Below are positions 20,971 to 32,202 of a DNA stretch of 64,000 nucleotides, piece by piece; the stretch's first letter is position 1; each line of letters opens with the position of its first letter. The position numbers were made by a program, and so were the translations under genes. The notes under the pieces were generated by a model. The model had not been told where the DNA came from. It did no database searches and worked only from the letters and a program-made list of their open reading frames with translations. This DNA comes from Sphaerolaimus hirsutus (Eukaryota; Nematoda; Chromadorea; Monhysterida; Sphaerolaimidae), in NCBI GenBank assembly GCA_964036195.1, contig OZ038455.1, positions 4,357,855 through 4,421,854 of the forward strand. Reading direction: 5' to 3'.

Positions 20971-23900
20971 ATGGCGAGCTGCCAACAATTGCTGGCTGAT
21001 TTGATGGCGGAATCTGGCCAGGGAAATGGCCACGCTGCGGCTGGTGGCGCGGCTGTGGATGCGGCGCCCTGGATCTCACAAATACAGCAATTCACTGTGA
21101 CCTACATCTTTCCAGCAGGTACGAAATACGTTTTCTGTATGTGAGTACTTTCAAAAAGTATATGTAAAAGCTAGTTACAGGTACTTTTTAGAGGAAACAT
21201 AAATCTTTTTACTCAGTACTTGAGTATACTCATTTATCGAGTAAATGTAAATACATTTTTACAGCTATGGTTCCAACCAGAGTTGTACACATACTGGTAT
21301 TTTTGGAAAACGTAAACGTAAATACCTTTCCCAAATCAAAAGTATAAATACTAAAACGTAAGTTTTTTTTAAAATACCGGGGAAAACGTAAAATAAAACG
21401 TAAACGTAAAAATTATATTTAGTGCTTCCGCTATCAGAGAATACAAAAAAACAACAGATTTTTTACAACATTATGGATGTTCATATGATCTCCATCGACA
21501 TTTTCTGCTTACCTGTATTTTTTATATATTTAGAATGATGGGATCGGGATATTGAATTGGGATTGGAGTTCACATTTTGTGTCGCTGTCAACTAGTGGGT
21601 GTCAACTATAAGGTGCCAATTCCGTAACAGGAGAACTAAGAAAATTATGAGTGAGAAGTAATGGCAAGTTGAATGGCAAGTAAAAATTGAAAGAAAGATA
21701 AATTTGTAAGTGAAATGGCAAGTTAAAAGACAAATGGCTAGTCATGAGAAAACACTAAAAATGTCTTTGACTTTTTATTTGCGTTTCAGTTCTCCCTTAC
21801 AAAAATACTTTCATACAACTTTTTACTTTTGACTTACAAATTTGGTGTTTGAGTTATCCAATTGCGGAATTAGAACTCCTCAACATAAGAACATGTTGTA
21901 TTCATCATAATACACTATATTTGTCAAAAAAATACGGTTCCGTGTAGCATATTTTTACGTTTTCTCTGGTACCCGGGTAATTCTGCCAGGAAAATGTAAC
22001 AAAGCGTAACGGTATTTTTGGAAAGCGTAAGTAAAAATACCCGTATAACCGGGTATTTCGGGTAAACGTAAATACGTTTTCGCAACTCTGGTTCCAACAG
22101 CCCAGAGTCATTAATTTACTTTTACTCAAAAAGTGTGCATACTTGAGTACAACGTAAATACACATACACATACTTAAAAAATGTATCTGTTCTTGGTTGT
22201 ACACTTACTTTTTGAGAGTACTCAAGTACAGTAGAGTAATTCTTGTGAGTACAGACAGAGTATTTATGCCATTCATGATGCCTGTTTATCATAAAGAATA
22301 CTTTTAAATCAAAAGAAAACACCTTTTTGTTGTCCAGGGTAAACATTCATAATGCCTTTTCCAGAAAGAAAAGACAAGATTATTCTCTTTTATTATTTCC
22401 TGAGAAAAACACTTGCATCTACACTTTCTGGATAAAAAAGTATTTTACTTTCATTTACTGACAATTAAAAGTAAACAAAATCACTTTATGCTTTCTGTAC
22501 TTGGGGGGTGAGTAAAAACAAAGTGGTTTATGCATACACAAACTTTGAAAAAAGTTCATTACATTTAACAACTCTGCAATAGCCAACCTTCATCAGACTG
22601 AATGCTGAATACAAACAATGCACCATCAAACAAGTCATGTAAAAAGTGATAAAAAATATGTTTTTTTTTATCTAGTGGCATATGGTAGGATGCAGTGTAA
22701 CCTCAGTCAGTGCTGTACACTCGACCCCTCGCAGCGCTGGTGGCGGGCTTCACGAGCCAGCTGGCCAACCTGCTGGTGCTGCGCGAGCGCAAGATCCGCA
22801 ACATGACGTACACGATCTACCTGCGCGCGCTGTCGCTCATCTACCTAGCGGTGATCCCTTTGATGAGCGCCAGTCTGCTGCGGCGGTGCGGGCTCGTGCC
22901 GCGGGCGGTGCTCACCTCGGCCGCGGCGGCCTTCTTCTGCGCGCACCTGGAGTCGTACGCGATCAACGTGCTCCTGTTCGCGGGCAACCTGGTCGTGGCG
23001 GCGATCACCGCCAAGGCGTACGTGGCCGTGGTGCGGCCGCTCACCCCGGAGCCGAGCAACGGGGCCATCGTGGGCACGCTCCTGCTGCTCGTCGCCGCCA
23101 CCGCCGCCCTGCTCGCGCCCGTCACCATGATCACCCAGGTACTGCATTGCCTCAAATTACCCCCCATCACCATGATCACCCAGGTACTGCATTGCCTCGA
23201 ATTACCCCCATTACCATGATCACGCAGGTGCCGTATTACCTCAAATTACAACCCCCCCCCCTCCAGAACAACCCCTGTCTGCCCTGCTTGCGCCCATCAC
23301 CATGATCACCCAGGTATTTACTGCATTCCTTGAATTACCCCCCCCCCCCTGAACAACCCCTGTCTGCCCTGCTCGCGCCCATCACCATGATCATGCAGGT
23401 GCCGTATTACCTCAAATTACAACCCCCCCCCCCTGAACAACCCCTGTCTGCCCTGCTCGCACCCATCACCATGATCACCCAGGTACTGCATTCCTTGAAT
23501 TACCCCCCCCCCTGAACAACCCCTGTCTGCCCTGCTCGCGCCCATCACCATGATCATTCAGGTGCCGTATTACCTCAAATTACAACCCCCCCTCCAGAAC
23601 AACCCCTGTCTGCCCTGCTCGCGCCCATCACCATGATCACCCAGGTACTGCATTCCTTGAATTACCCCCCCTGAACAACCCCTGTCTGCCCTGCTCGCAC
23701 CCATCACCATGATCACCCAGGTACTGCATTCCTTGAATTACCCCCCCCCCCCCTGAACAACCCCTGTCTGCCCTGCTCGCGCCCATCACCATGATCACGC
23801 AGGTGCCGTATTACCTCAAATTACAACCCCCCCCCCTCCAGAACAACCCCTGTCTGCCCTGCTCGCGCCCATCACCATGATCACCCAGGTACTGCATTCC

Positions 23901-26900
23901 TTGAATTACCCCCCCTGAACAACCCCTGTCTGCCCTGCTCGCACCCATCACCATGATCACGCAGGTGCCGTATTACCTCAAATTACAACCCCCCCCCTCC
24001 AGAACAACCCCTGTCTGCCCTGCTCGCGCCCATCACCATGATCACCCAGGTACTGCATTCCTTGAATTACCCCCCCCCCCTGAACAACCCCTGTCTGCCC
24101 TGCTCGCGCCCATCACCATGATCACGCAGGTGCCGTATTACCTCAAATTACAACCCCCCCCCTCCAGAACAACCCCTGTCTGCCCTGCTCGCGCCCATCA
24201 CCATGATCACCCAGGTACTGCATTCCTTGAATTACCCCCCCTGAACAACCCCTGTCTGCCCTGCTCGCACCCATCACCATGATCACCCAGGTACTGCATT
24301 CCTTGAATTACCCCCCCCCCCCCTGAACAACCCCTGTCTGCCCTGCTCGCGCCCATCACCATGATCACGCAGGTGCCGTATTACCTCAAATTACAACCCC
24401 CCCCCCCTGAACAACCCCTGTCTGCCCTGCTCGCGCCCATCACCATGATCACGCAGGTACCGTATTGCCTCGAATTACCCCCCGGGGACAGCCCCTCTCT
24501 GCCCTGTTGTATTCCCTCGAATTACCCCCCCCCCTGCTCGCGCCCATCACCATGATCACGCAGGCACTGTATTGCCCCGAATTACCCCCCCCCCCCCCTG
24601 AACAGCCCCTCTCTGCCCTGCTGCTTTTGAAAACTACCTTAAACTTTTTTGAAAATATGATTGTGAAAAATGTGAAGTTTGGAAAATTATTAAAGGAAAA
24701 ATGCTTCAAACTTGGAACACTTTTTCCACACACAGGTGAAGGCATTTGGGGACAGTGAACAGGCAGCCAGCCTGCTCAACAGCACGCTGCCACACAAAAA
24801 GCAGCTTTTGGAGGCCATGGCGCACTCCTACTGCACCGTTCCCTTGCCGAACAGTGTGTACATCGCAAAAACGATCCAGCTCATTTCAGCGGCCATTTTC
24901 GAGGTGTTCCTGTTGTTCTCCATATTGGGCTTGTACATCGGCATTTTCAAGTGCTTCAGGAAAAACCAGGTGAGACCAATGAAGATTATAGTTGGGAGGA
25001 AATGCACATTTAAAATGAGAACCCTGTAAAATGTAAAATGCCATGCAAATTGTCAAAAGTCATGTGAAGTGTCAAATGTCAAGTACTTTATTTTCCAGAT
25101 CACTTTACATTACATTTGACAGTTTGCATGATATTTGTTATTATATAATGCACCTTACATGGCCTGGCGACTGCCCCAATGATCAGCTTAACACTGAATT
25201 CTCATTGCAGATGTCCACTGGAGGCAGTGCAGACTTGCAGCAGATGCGAAAGAACACGACAAAGGTGGGTTTTGTGCTGAGTTTGAATTGACATTAGGAC
25301 CCAGGCACTAGCTGGTGGGTGGCATGCCCGGCAAATGCAAATGAATCCAAAAATGATTAATTTTAATAGAAATTTTGTTCAAAATTGCATTTCCATGGCA
25401 ATTGGCCAAATTGAGCTATTCTGAGTTCTTTTTACAAAAGACAATGGTGCAATGATATGGAAAACGTTGCGATCAGCCACTTTTTTCAATTTTTTCAATT
25501 GAGTCCATCAAATTTGTATGGAAATTGATCATAAATATTGATTCATGTGCACTTGCGGGCGTGTTAGGAGGAGTGTCAAATGTGCCTGCCTTCAGAATTA
25601 AATATGGAGCCAGGACATCTGTAACATTGTGGTAATGGCACACTAACTCAAAGTGTTTTAGTACTGAAGTGTTTTTTTCCAAAATTGTCTCCTTTTTCAA
25701 ATTTTCAAATTTTTTTGAAAAAAATTAATAGTTTTTGCAAAATTTCAGGGTTAGCTTTCAAAATTTTGTTTGTTCCTATATTTTACCTGGGATAGTGTTA
25801 GAAATTTTGATGTGCAGCAGCAGGAAAAGGGTAATGTCACTCCCAGAACCTGATAAATGTCATGCAAAGTGTCAAAGTCATGTGAAATGCCATGTAATAT
25901 GCCACATATGTCATGCACAGGGTTGGTTTTAGTAAAATTATTTTTACTAAAATTGTATTTTATTTTTATTAAAATTGTATTTTATTTTTATTTTATTCTT
26001 CAATTTTCCATTTTATTTTTATTTTTTTCTTCAATTTTTCATTTTATTTTTTATTTTGGTTCGTGACCATGGTTGATTTAAGTAAAATTCTTTTTACTAA
26101 AATTGTATTTTATTTTTATTAAAATTGTATTTTATTTTTATTTTATTCTTCAATTTTACATTTTATTTTTATTTTATTCTTTAATTTTCTATTTTATTTT
26201 TATTTTATTTTTATTTTTTTCTGAGATTTTGCCAACCCTGGTCATGCAGCGTTTCTTAAGTCATGTAAAATGCCCTGGAAAATGGCAAACAAAGTTTTGG
26301 CATTTTGCAGGCTGGGGATGACATCGGTACACACACATACAAAGACACACGCACACAAACCCACACACAGGTGGCTAAGACCCACAAGGCTGTGGCGATC
26401 TGCTTGGGCTCCGTGGCTGGATACCTGCTGTCGAATTCGGCCAGCGCTCTCAAACAGGTCAGCAAAATACACTACTGAGTCACAAAATCACTTTACATCA
26501 ATTTGCTAGACAATGCCAATTTTTGATGATAAATAGGAGTAACAATCACGAGTGTTCAAATCATTGACTGTTTTTCTTACAATGTACTTTTGATCTTAAA
26601 AATCATGTTAAACACAGCTTATGTGTTTGTGTTTCATGTAGCTCACAGAACGAAACATTGGCTTTATTATTGACACCATTGAACTCTGAGTGAACAGATG
26701 TCACCAAAATGTTAGGCTGTTTTGTGTGCACTAACACACAGTTTTCATAGTAAAAAAACCTGAGTCGTTCATTATTGCATTGGAAAAAACAATATGTGGG
26801 TGTTTTACTTTGAGGGCTGTTTTTATCAGGCTGTAATGGGCAATAAGTGATAATTCAAAAAATGTGATAACCCTTGGCAAACCTGGCACCACAAGAGTTG

Positions 26901-29748
26901 GCCTCGCAGACGATCTACCTGGTGCAGCTGTGCGTGTCGGGGGAGCAGGCGGTGGCCGACTTCAAGTCGACGCAGCTCGGCCGCCTGCTCATCCTCGCCG
27001 CCAACTGCACCTTGCTGCTCAACTTCACGCTGACCGTTGTCACCCAGTACGTCGTCAGCAACCAGTACAAGAAACAGGTCCGTATACTCGCTCAGCTCAG
27101 TTTCATATCATTTATACAGGGTGCGGCAATTTAGACGTACACATTAGATATTTATGGGGTGTCAAAAAAAATTTTCTACAGAAAACGGAAACGGAAATTT
27201 TTTTGCACTTGCCGGAAAACGGAAATGGTAACGGAAAAAAATTTCAGCAGCTGGAAAACAGGAAAAAATGACGGAAAAATGAAAAATGAAATTTGCATGG
27301 AAACGGAAAAAATTGCTGAAATGTTGCCAGAAAATGGAAAAAATTTGCTGAAATAAGCGGGAAATGGTAAGAAATTGCTGAAAGTTTGATGGAAAATGTA
27401 AAAAGTTCACATAATTGAAAACCTGCATGCATGTTTACCAGTTTTATGAACCAGAAAACAGACAGTTGTGCAGGAAAAAGGAAATATGAGGTGGAAAAAA
27501 AGAAAATTTGGCCGGAAAATTGAAAAAAAATGAAAAAAATGAAAATTTAGCCAGAAAATGGAAAATGAGGCAGGAAAATGGAAATGGTAACAGAAAAAAT
27601 TTAGTGGCTGGAAAACGGAACGGAAAACGGAAAAAAAATTTCAGCGGGTGGAAAACGGAAAAAAATTTGCCTTCGAAAAATGGAAATGGAAAACAGAAAA
27701 TGGAATTTTGACACCTTAATTTTGAATAACTACGCAGTAGGTGGTCAGAAGAACGTCAACAACTTAACATTAACATTAACAATAGCATTAACAACTAGGT
27801 ATTATAGGAAAGGTTTCCACAAAATATGGCTGCGATGGCTCCATCCACTCATTCATAAGTTATTCATGCAAACGTGTTATTGTCACTTTACCACCACCCC
27901 GTGATAGGGTTCAAATGGGATCGACTTTTCGGTAGGGTGTCAACTTTCCGTTTTCCGTTTTCCGTTTCCGCTTTCCGCAGGCAAATTTTTATACGTTTCC
28001 GTTTCCGTTTTCTGGCTGCTAAATTTTTTTTCCGTTTCTGTTTCCGTTTTTCCGGCCCATTTTCCGTTTTCTGGCTAAATTTTCAGTTTTTCCATCTTTT
28101 TTTCCATTTTCCAGCTCAATTGTCAGTTTTGCCAACTTTTTTCACTTTCCAGCTCAATTTTCTGTTTTTTTTGTTACAGCCAAACTGATAAACATGCATG
28201 CAAGTTCTCAATTATGTGATTTTTTTCTATTTCTAGCAAGATTTCTGCAAAGATTTTTATTTCTGGATAAATTTCAGCAAATTTTTTCCGTTTCCGGCAT
28301 AATTTCAGCAAATTTTTCCGTTTTCCGGCCTTTCATTTTTCCGTTTTCCATTTTCCGGCAAGTGCAAATTTTTTTCCGTTTCCGTTTCCGGCAAGTGCAA
28401 AAATTTTTCCGTTTCTGTTTCCGTTTTCCGCCAAAAAGTTTTTGTTGACACCCTACTTTTCGGGACCGGGATAGGGTTCGAATTTGTTTTCGTTTTCAGT
28501 TTCAATGCCTAAATGCGTGCGCTTGTGTAAGCGATCAATATTGGAGTTTGCTTGAATAACTGTTGAACCAGTAAAGCGATCACAGCCATAATCGGTGAAA
28601 ACCTTTCCTATTTAGTTGTTATTGTTCGCATAAATTTTGACCTTCATCCGACCTCCCAGTATCAACTTATTCAAAATCTAAGGTGTACGTCTAACGCAAT
28701 TGTAGCATAACGAAAAGTGAAAGGTCACTTAAAAATGAATTATTTTCACGTTTGCAAGCTTTTTATCCCAATTTCAAAACACACATTTTCTCAAAAAAAT
28801 TTCCAATGTCCGAAATGTGGATCTTGAAATTTCACTGAATTCAATTTGAACGCGCGCCCGCAGGTGGCCCGTCTGGCCGGTCGACTCGGCTGGCGGCTGT
28901 TTGGCCGCGTCGATCGATTGGCCACGACCACGGCGGGGCGGTCGCGCGTCGACCGCAGCAGCACGGGCGTCCGGGCGCTGGTGGCGGTCACGCGCGGCAT
29001 GCACAGCTGGCACGCCAGCTTCGCCACCACCGCGAGCCGGCCCAACCAGCTCACCGTGCACAGTCAGGCGGCTGGCACGTCGCTGGAAACTAGTCGGTGC
29101 TATAGTCGCTTTGAATAGCCCATTTGGACACGTTGATCGCGTATGTATATTTGAGGCGTCTCCCCGCCTATCACAGCAAAAAATGGATCCGTGAAGCGTG
29201 TGGAAGCGGGCTGGACGCGCGTGAAACGGCGCGCTTCCACACGCTTCCACCAACATCACGAAAATCTCGGTGAAGTGTCTTCCACACACTTCCACACGCT
29301 TCACCACGCGCTTCACGCGCATCCAAAATGTGGAAGACACTTCACCGCGCTGGCGCTTCCACACGCTTCCCGTAAAGTGTGTGGGAGCGCCATATAAGGA
29401 AGCGTGAAGTGTCTTCACACATATATTCGTGAGGTGCGTAGATGTTCTAGCGTGCTGCGTGAAGCGTCGGGAAGTGTCGGCGTGAAATCGCTCCCGACGC
29501 TTCACCGCGCATCCACACACCCATTTTTTGCTGTGTATCAAATCGATGATTATTTAGCAATCTTTTTCACAAATTTTCAGTGCTATTCACACTCATTGTA
29601 ACGCTCAGGCCCGCTGCGAAAATCTCCGAGCAAATCGATAGGCGGTTACGGCGTCGAAATACAAATGGAGGAACGAATCCATCCCTACAGTCAGCTAAAG
29701 CGACGCACTTCATCGATGCACTTTTACGAGGGAAACCGGGCTTTTTGA
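20971..29748 (+). CDS. Divergent class-A-like seven-helix receptor, gene B (8 exons, 487 aa)
   Basis: Exons: 20971-21118, 22735-23138, 24736-24969, 25211-25264, 26371-26457, 26910-27077, 28864-29092, 29609-29748; the first six have exactly the same lengths and phases as gene A. Same helix layout, C118/C217 pair, loop-2 sequon and loss of D2.50, DRY and NPxxY. Exon 2 differs from gene A at one base by eye (silent CTG/CTA); exon 1 and exon 3 differ at about 5%, exon 6 at 4 of 168. Exon 7 (intracellular) is strongly diverged and GC-rich. The start ATG is in CCAACAATGGCG. The donor of exon 2 is embedded in a 19-copy array (23,107-24,600), so isoforms are possible. Stop TGA follows a 45-residue exon-8 tail. 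Its 3' flank is interrupted by two hAT elements. Tandem duplicate of gene A, starts 11.8 kb apart. Confidence 0.8.
21278..22090. mobile_element. CAGAGTTG hAT-like MITE, long type, intron 1 of gene B
   Basis: CAGAGTTGTACACATACTGG to ...TTTTCGCAACTCTG with the perfect TSD GTTCCAAC (21,270-21,277 and 22,091-22,098). Contains a nested GTGCCAATTCCGTAA element (21,608-21,872). Confidence 0.9.
21608..21872. mobile_element. MITE, GTGCCAGTTCCGCAAA family (copy 3), nested
   Basis: AGGTGCCAATTCCGTAACAG at the left, ATTGCGGAATTAGAACTCCT at the right, GTGAGAAGTAATGGCAAG-type interior. Confidence 0.6.
22103..22576. mobile_element. CAGAGTTG hAT-like MITE, short type, intron 1 of gene B
   Basis: CAGAGTCATTAATTTAC to ...ACATTTAACAACTCTG with flanks CAACAGCC / CAATAGCC (7/8). 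Abuts the preceding hAT: its left flank is the right TSD of that element, so this one inserted next to a pre-existing copy or the order is the reverse. Confidence 0.8.
23107..24600 (+). repeat. Splice-donor minisatellite of gene B (19 units)
   Basis: Each unit of about 80 bp contains GCCCTGCTCGCGCCCATC, ACCATGATCACCCAG, then GTACTGCATTCC or GTGCCGTATTACC, then a C8-C13 run and TGAACAACCCCTGTCT. The first unit is the true exon-2 end (CAG before GT at 23,139). Eighteen units keep CAG followed by GT; the last has CAG followed by GC. Units alternate between GTACTG and GTGCCG subtypes, which implies expansion of a two-unit block. The second donor (23,184) adds 45 nt in frame (15 residues ending ITMITQ); a TGA at 23,217 closes the frame after that. 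Confidence 0.9.
25017..25170. repeat. CATGTAAAATG-type element, intron 3 of gene B
   Basis: ACCCTGTAAAATGTAAAATG, GCCATGCAAATTGTCAAAAG and TTTACATTACATTTGACAG words. It lies between exons 3 and 4 of gene B and is missing from gene A. Confidence 0.55.
25845..26310. repeat. CATGTAAAATG-type element split by a hAT, intron 4 of gene B
   Basis: CCAGAACCTGATAAATGTC ... CACATATGTCATGCA on the left; GTCATGCAGCG ... GTCATGTAAAATGCCC on the right of the insertion 25,918-26,240. Confidence 0.55.
25918..26240. mobile_element. hAT-like MITE, CAGGGTTGG TIR
   Basis: CAGGGTTGGTTTTAGTAAAA to ...TTTTGCCAACCCTG with the perfect TSD GTCATGCA (25,910-25,917 and 26,241-26,248). The interior is two tandem copies of an almost pure A/T block (TTTATTTTTATTAAAATTG), about 153 bp apart. 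Confidence 0.9.
27157..27712. mobile_element. TAGGGTGTCAA-family hAT-like MITE, old copy, intron 6 of gene B
   Basis: GGGGTGTCAAAAAAAATTTTC to ...GGAATTTTGACACCTTA. Interior of GGAAAACGGAAA runs. TSD not recognisable. Confidence 0.65.
27933..28455. mobile_element. hAT-like MITE, TAGGGTGTCAA TIR, intron 6 of gene B
   Basis: TAGGGTGTCAACTTTCCG to ...GTTGACACCCTA with the perfect TSD CTTTTCGG (27,925-27,932 and 28,456-28,463). Subterminal TTTCCGTTTTCCG arrays in inverted orientation. Confidence 0.9.
29172..29537. mobile_element. MITE with CACAGCAAAAAATGG TIR, intron 7 of gene B
   Basis: CACAGCAAAAAATGGATCC to ...ACCCATTTTTTGCTGTG, flanked by TAT on both sides. Interior is an irregular array of GAAGCGTGTGGAAGCG and its complement. 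It occupies the intron between exons 7 and 8. Confidence 0.8.
29609..29748 (+). CDS. Exon 8 of receptor gene B: cytoplasmic tail end
   Basis: Acceptor ACGCTCAG then GCCCGCTG; phase 1 with exon 7 ending GGAAACTA before GTCGGT. Encodes 45 residues with KSIGGY and SQLKRRTSSM then TGA. The KRRTSS run is a basophilic-kinase type site (PKA/PKC consensus) shared with gene A. The alternative is that exon 7 reads through to TAG at 29,116. Confidence 0.7.
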
Positions 29749-30199
29749 GACAGTGCACGCGCAACGATGGGTAAGTTCTCCAAAAAAAACACTTTCTGTG
29801 TTTTGAGTTTTTCAAAAATGAATACCTGTGTTTTGAGTTTTTTTCTCGAAAAAAACTTGAGTAACTCTGTTTTTATTTCTGTTTTTTGTAAAAACTCGAG
29901 TTTTTTGAGTTTTTTTCTAAAAAACTCAAGTTTTTTCCAAAAAATTCAAGTTTCCCCCCCAAAAATTTTTATTTACAGCATTTCGATCTGGAAACAGTGG
30001 TTTTCTTATAAAATTTTGGTTTTACACATGTTTTAACCCCACATAACATTTGTGTTTTCATTCAAGTGTCAAAAAAGTCCATAAAAATGTCCACAATGAG
30101 GACATAAACATCACAACACCAGCAACAAAATGCCCAGAAATGACAATTCACGCAGTACTCCAAAATTCTTCAATGGATGTACCTAAGTACCTAGTACAG

Positions 30200-30365
30200 T
30201 CTGTGTAGCTGCGATGCAAATAAGCAGTAATAAATACATCATGTACATTGGATACATGATGTACATCATCCCGGAGGGGGCTATTTCGAGGGGGGGTATT
30301 ATTTCACCAGTCCATTTTGAGGGGGGTTAATTCAAGGGGGGGGGGGGGGTTATTTGAGGTAATAA
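30200..30365. mobile_element. CCGTATTT-group remnant nested in the CAACGATGG hAT
   Basis: TGTGTAGCTGCGATGCAAAT, ATCATGTACATTGGATACATG and GGGGGGTATTATTTCACCAG are subfamily 2 core words (compare 42,112 and 46,102). No intact ends. Confidence 0.5.
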
Positions 30366-30680
30366 GGTATACTTAAATGTCGAAACTTAAATTGTCAACT
30401 CCACCATGAGATGTGCATGCCATCTTGAATTTCTTTTTTTGTACCATTATAAAATATGAATACATTATGTACATATTTACATACTATACATGCTTATCTT
30501 AACTTGTTTAGTTTAACTGAATTAATGTGCATTCAACCGCTTCGCTGAAAAATACACAAAAACTCAAAAAAACTTTTCTGTGTTTCCGTGTTTCTGTGTT
30601 TCTGTGTTCTCCAAAAAAAAACTCATTTGAGTTTTGAGTTTTTCAAAATTTATGAGTTTCCGTGTTTCTGTGTAAACTCG

Positions 30681-31233
30681 GCGGACATGAAACGAATCAG
30701 TGATTCGGCCCTTCGTTACCACTGACGTGTGTTTTTTAATTCGAACTTGAATGGACGAATTCCATTTGGTTCATGATACATTTGATTCAATCCGACTATT
30801 TATGCGAGAATGATGTGAATTTGATAGACAACTCGTTATAGAACGTCGGATTGTTAGGTCTTAGGTAAGATCTTACCGTCGCAGTCCCGACAAATTCATT
30901 CAAAAAATTACGTATGAACTTACCGCTGCGTCCAAGTTACTGTTGCGTTTTATATGAACGAAGTAAAAAACGCATGATTTCCGTTTGCGTCAACGATATT
31001 GACCGCGAAATGCAATTAAGTCAACACAAGTGTCAACTCGTGTGTGGGCTGCCATTAGCAACCAATTGTGGTCGCTTAATCGCATTCCGCAGTCATTTTT
31101 GTTGACGCTGACGGAAATCATGCGTCTTTCATATTTGGTAACATTCTCGCAAACAGTAACTTGGACGTGTGCCAACTACGAATATACACAGTTGTACGAA
31201 AATTCCTTAGACCATTGACTTCTATAATGTCCG
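30681..31233. mobile_element. CTCGGCGGAC element nested in the CAACGATGG hAT
   Basis: AACTCGGCGGACATGAAACG to ...ATAATGTCCGTCGAGTT. A second, larger copy with the same interior is at 34,739-37,105. Confidence 0.65.
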
Positions 31234-31436
31234 TCGAGTTAAAAACAAAAAAACAGAAACTCAATGAGTTTCTGTGTTCAATTTCTGTGTTTTTTCCATC
31301 GTTGTGCACGCGAGCTTCACACCAAAGATTGTGATTCAATGAGATTAAGGCAGCGTTCGATTTACAATGCTCGTGATCGTGACTCCATTGATCACGCAGC
31401 CTCGCAGGGCTGGTGGCAACGTGCCAAACACTATAA

Positions 31437-31946
31437 CAGAGTTGTTAAAAGTACTGAACTGTTTCGAAAGTAAACGTAAATGTAAAGTATTTTTATTTTA
31501 CTCACACATGAGTACAGAAAACGTAAAGTATTTCATTTTTACTTTTACACTGCGTGAAAGGTGAGTAAAATACTTTTTTTTTCCAGAGAAAACGTAAAAA
31601 TGAGTATTTTTTCCCAGGGAAAACATAAAAATAGGTATTTTTCTCACAGAAAACGTAAAAGTGAGTATTATTCTCACAAAAAATAATGCAAATTTTTATC
31701 TAAAATACATCAAAGATGTGTGTTTTTCTCTCCTGATAAGTATTCCATAGGAAAATGTCCTATTTGTCACTTCTGTCTGGCAAAATGACATTTTCTGTCC
31801 CCTTAAAATACAATTTCTGTACACGCATACTTTCAAAAAGCATGCGAGTACCAGTAATTTTATCAGGTGGAACAGTAAACGTATTTACGCAGTACTCAAG
31901 TACATGTATTTATCGAGTAAAAGTAAATATGTTTTGAACAACTATG
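31437..31946. mobile_element. CAGAGTTG hAT-like MITE in the 3' flank of gene B
   Basis: CAGAGTTGTTAAAAGTACTG to ...GTTTTGAACAACTATG with flanks CACTATAA / CACTCAAA (6/8). Confidence 0.75.
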
Positions 31947-32200
31947 CACTCAAAGACTCCCCCCCCCAGAAAAAAATGCCACAACACTCCACAGTGCCAT
32001 TTTACATGCTAAATGTTGCCACTATCCCGATTCGTTCATGTTGTTTTCGTGTTCATGTTCATATGATCATCACATCACCCTCATTACCTTCATGATTTCT
32101 ACATTTTATTTTTGTGTATTTCATGTAAATGAGGTGAATTTAATCATTTTTTCTGTATTTTTAGTCTTTTTAAGTAAACTTTTTTTTGTGAAAAAAACTG
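31947..32200 (+). other. Displaced 3' flank of gene B
   Basis: CCACTATCCCGATTCGTTC, TGTTCATGTTCATATG and TATTTCATGTAAATGAG align in order with 14,040-14,240 behind gene A. Together with 31,313-31,436 it is the original B 3' flank split by two hAT insertions. Confidence 0.65.
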
Positions 32201-32202
32201 TA

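Larger units (their letters stand above)
29762..31304. mobile_element. hAT-like element, CAACGATGG TIR, in the 3' flank of gene B
   Basis: CAACGATGGGTAAGTTCTCC to ...TTTTTTCCATCGTTG with the perfect TSD TGCACGCG (29,754-29,761 and 31,305-31,312). Reverse orientation to the 776-bp relative at 3,469; it is longer because of a CCGTATTT-like insertion (about 30,200-30,365) and the CTCGGCGGAC element (about 30,681-31,233). The insertion starts 13 bases after the gene B stop. Confidence 0.9.

Noticed and set aside
27159-28455. GGAAAACGGAAA / TTTCCGTTTTCC tracts as polypurine regulatory sequence
   Set aside because: They fall inside TAGGGTGTCAA elements, one with a perfect TSD.
28774-29541. 255-aa minus-strand frame
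   Set aside because: Antisense of GC-rich exon 7 of gene B plus the adjacent MITE; arginine/histidine-rich with no domain.
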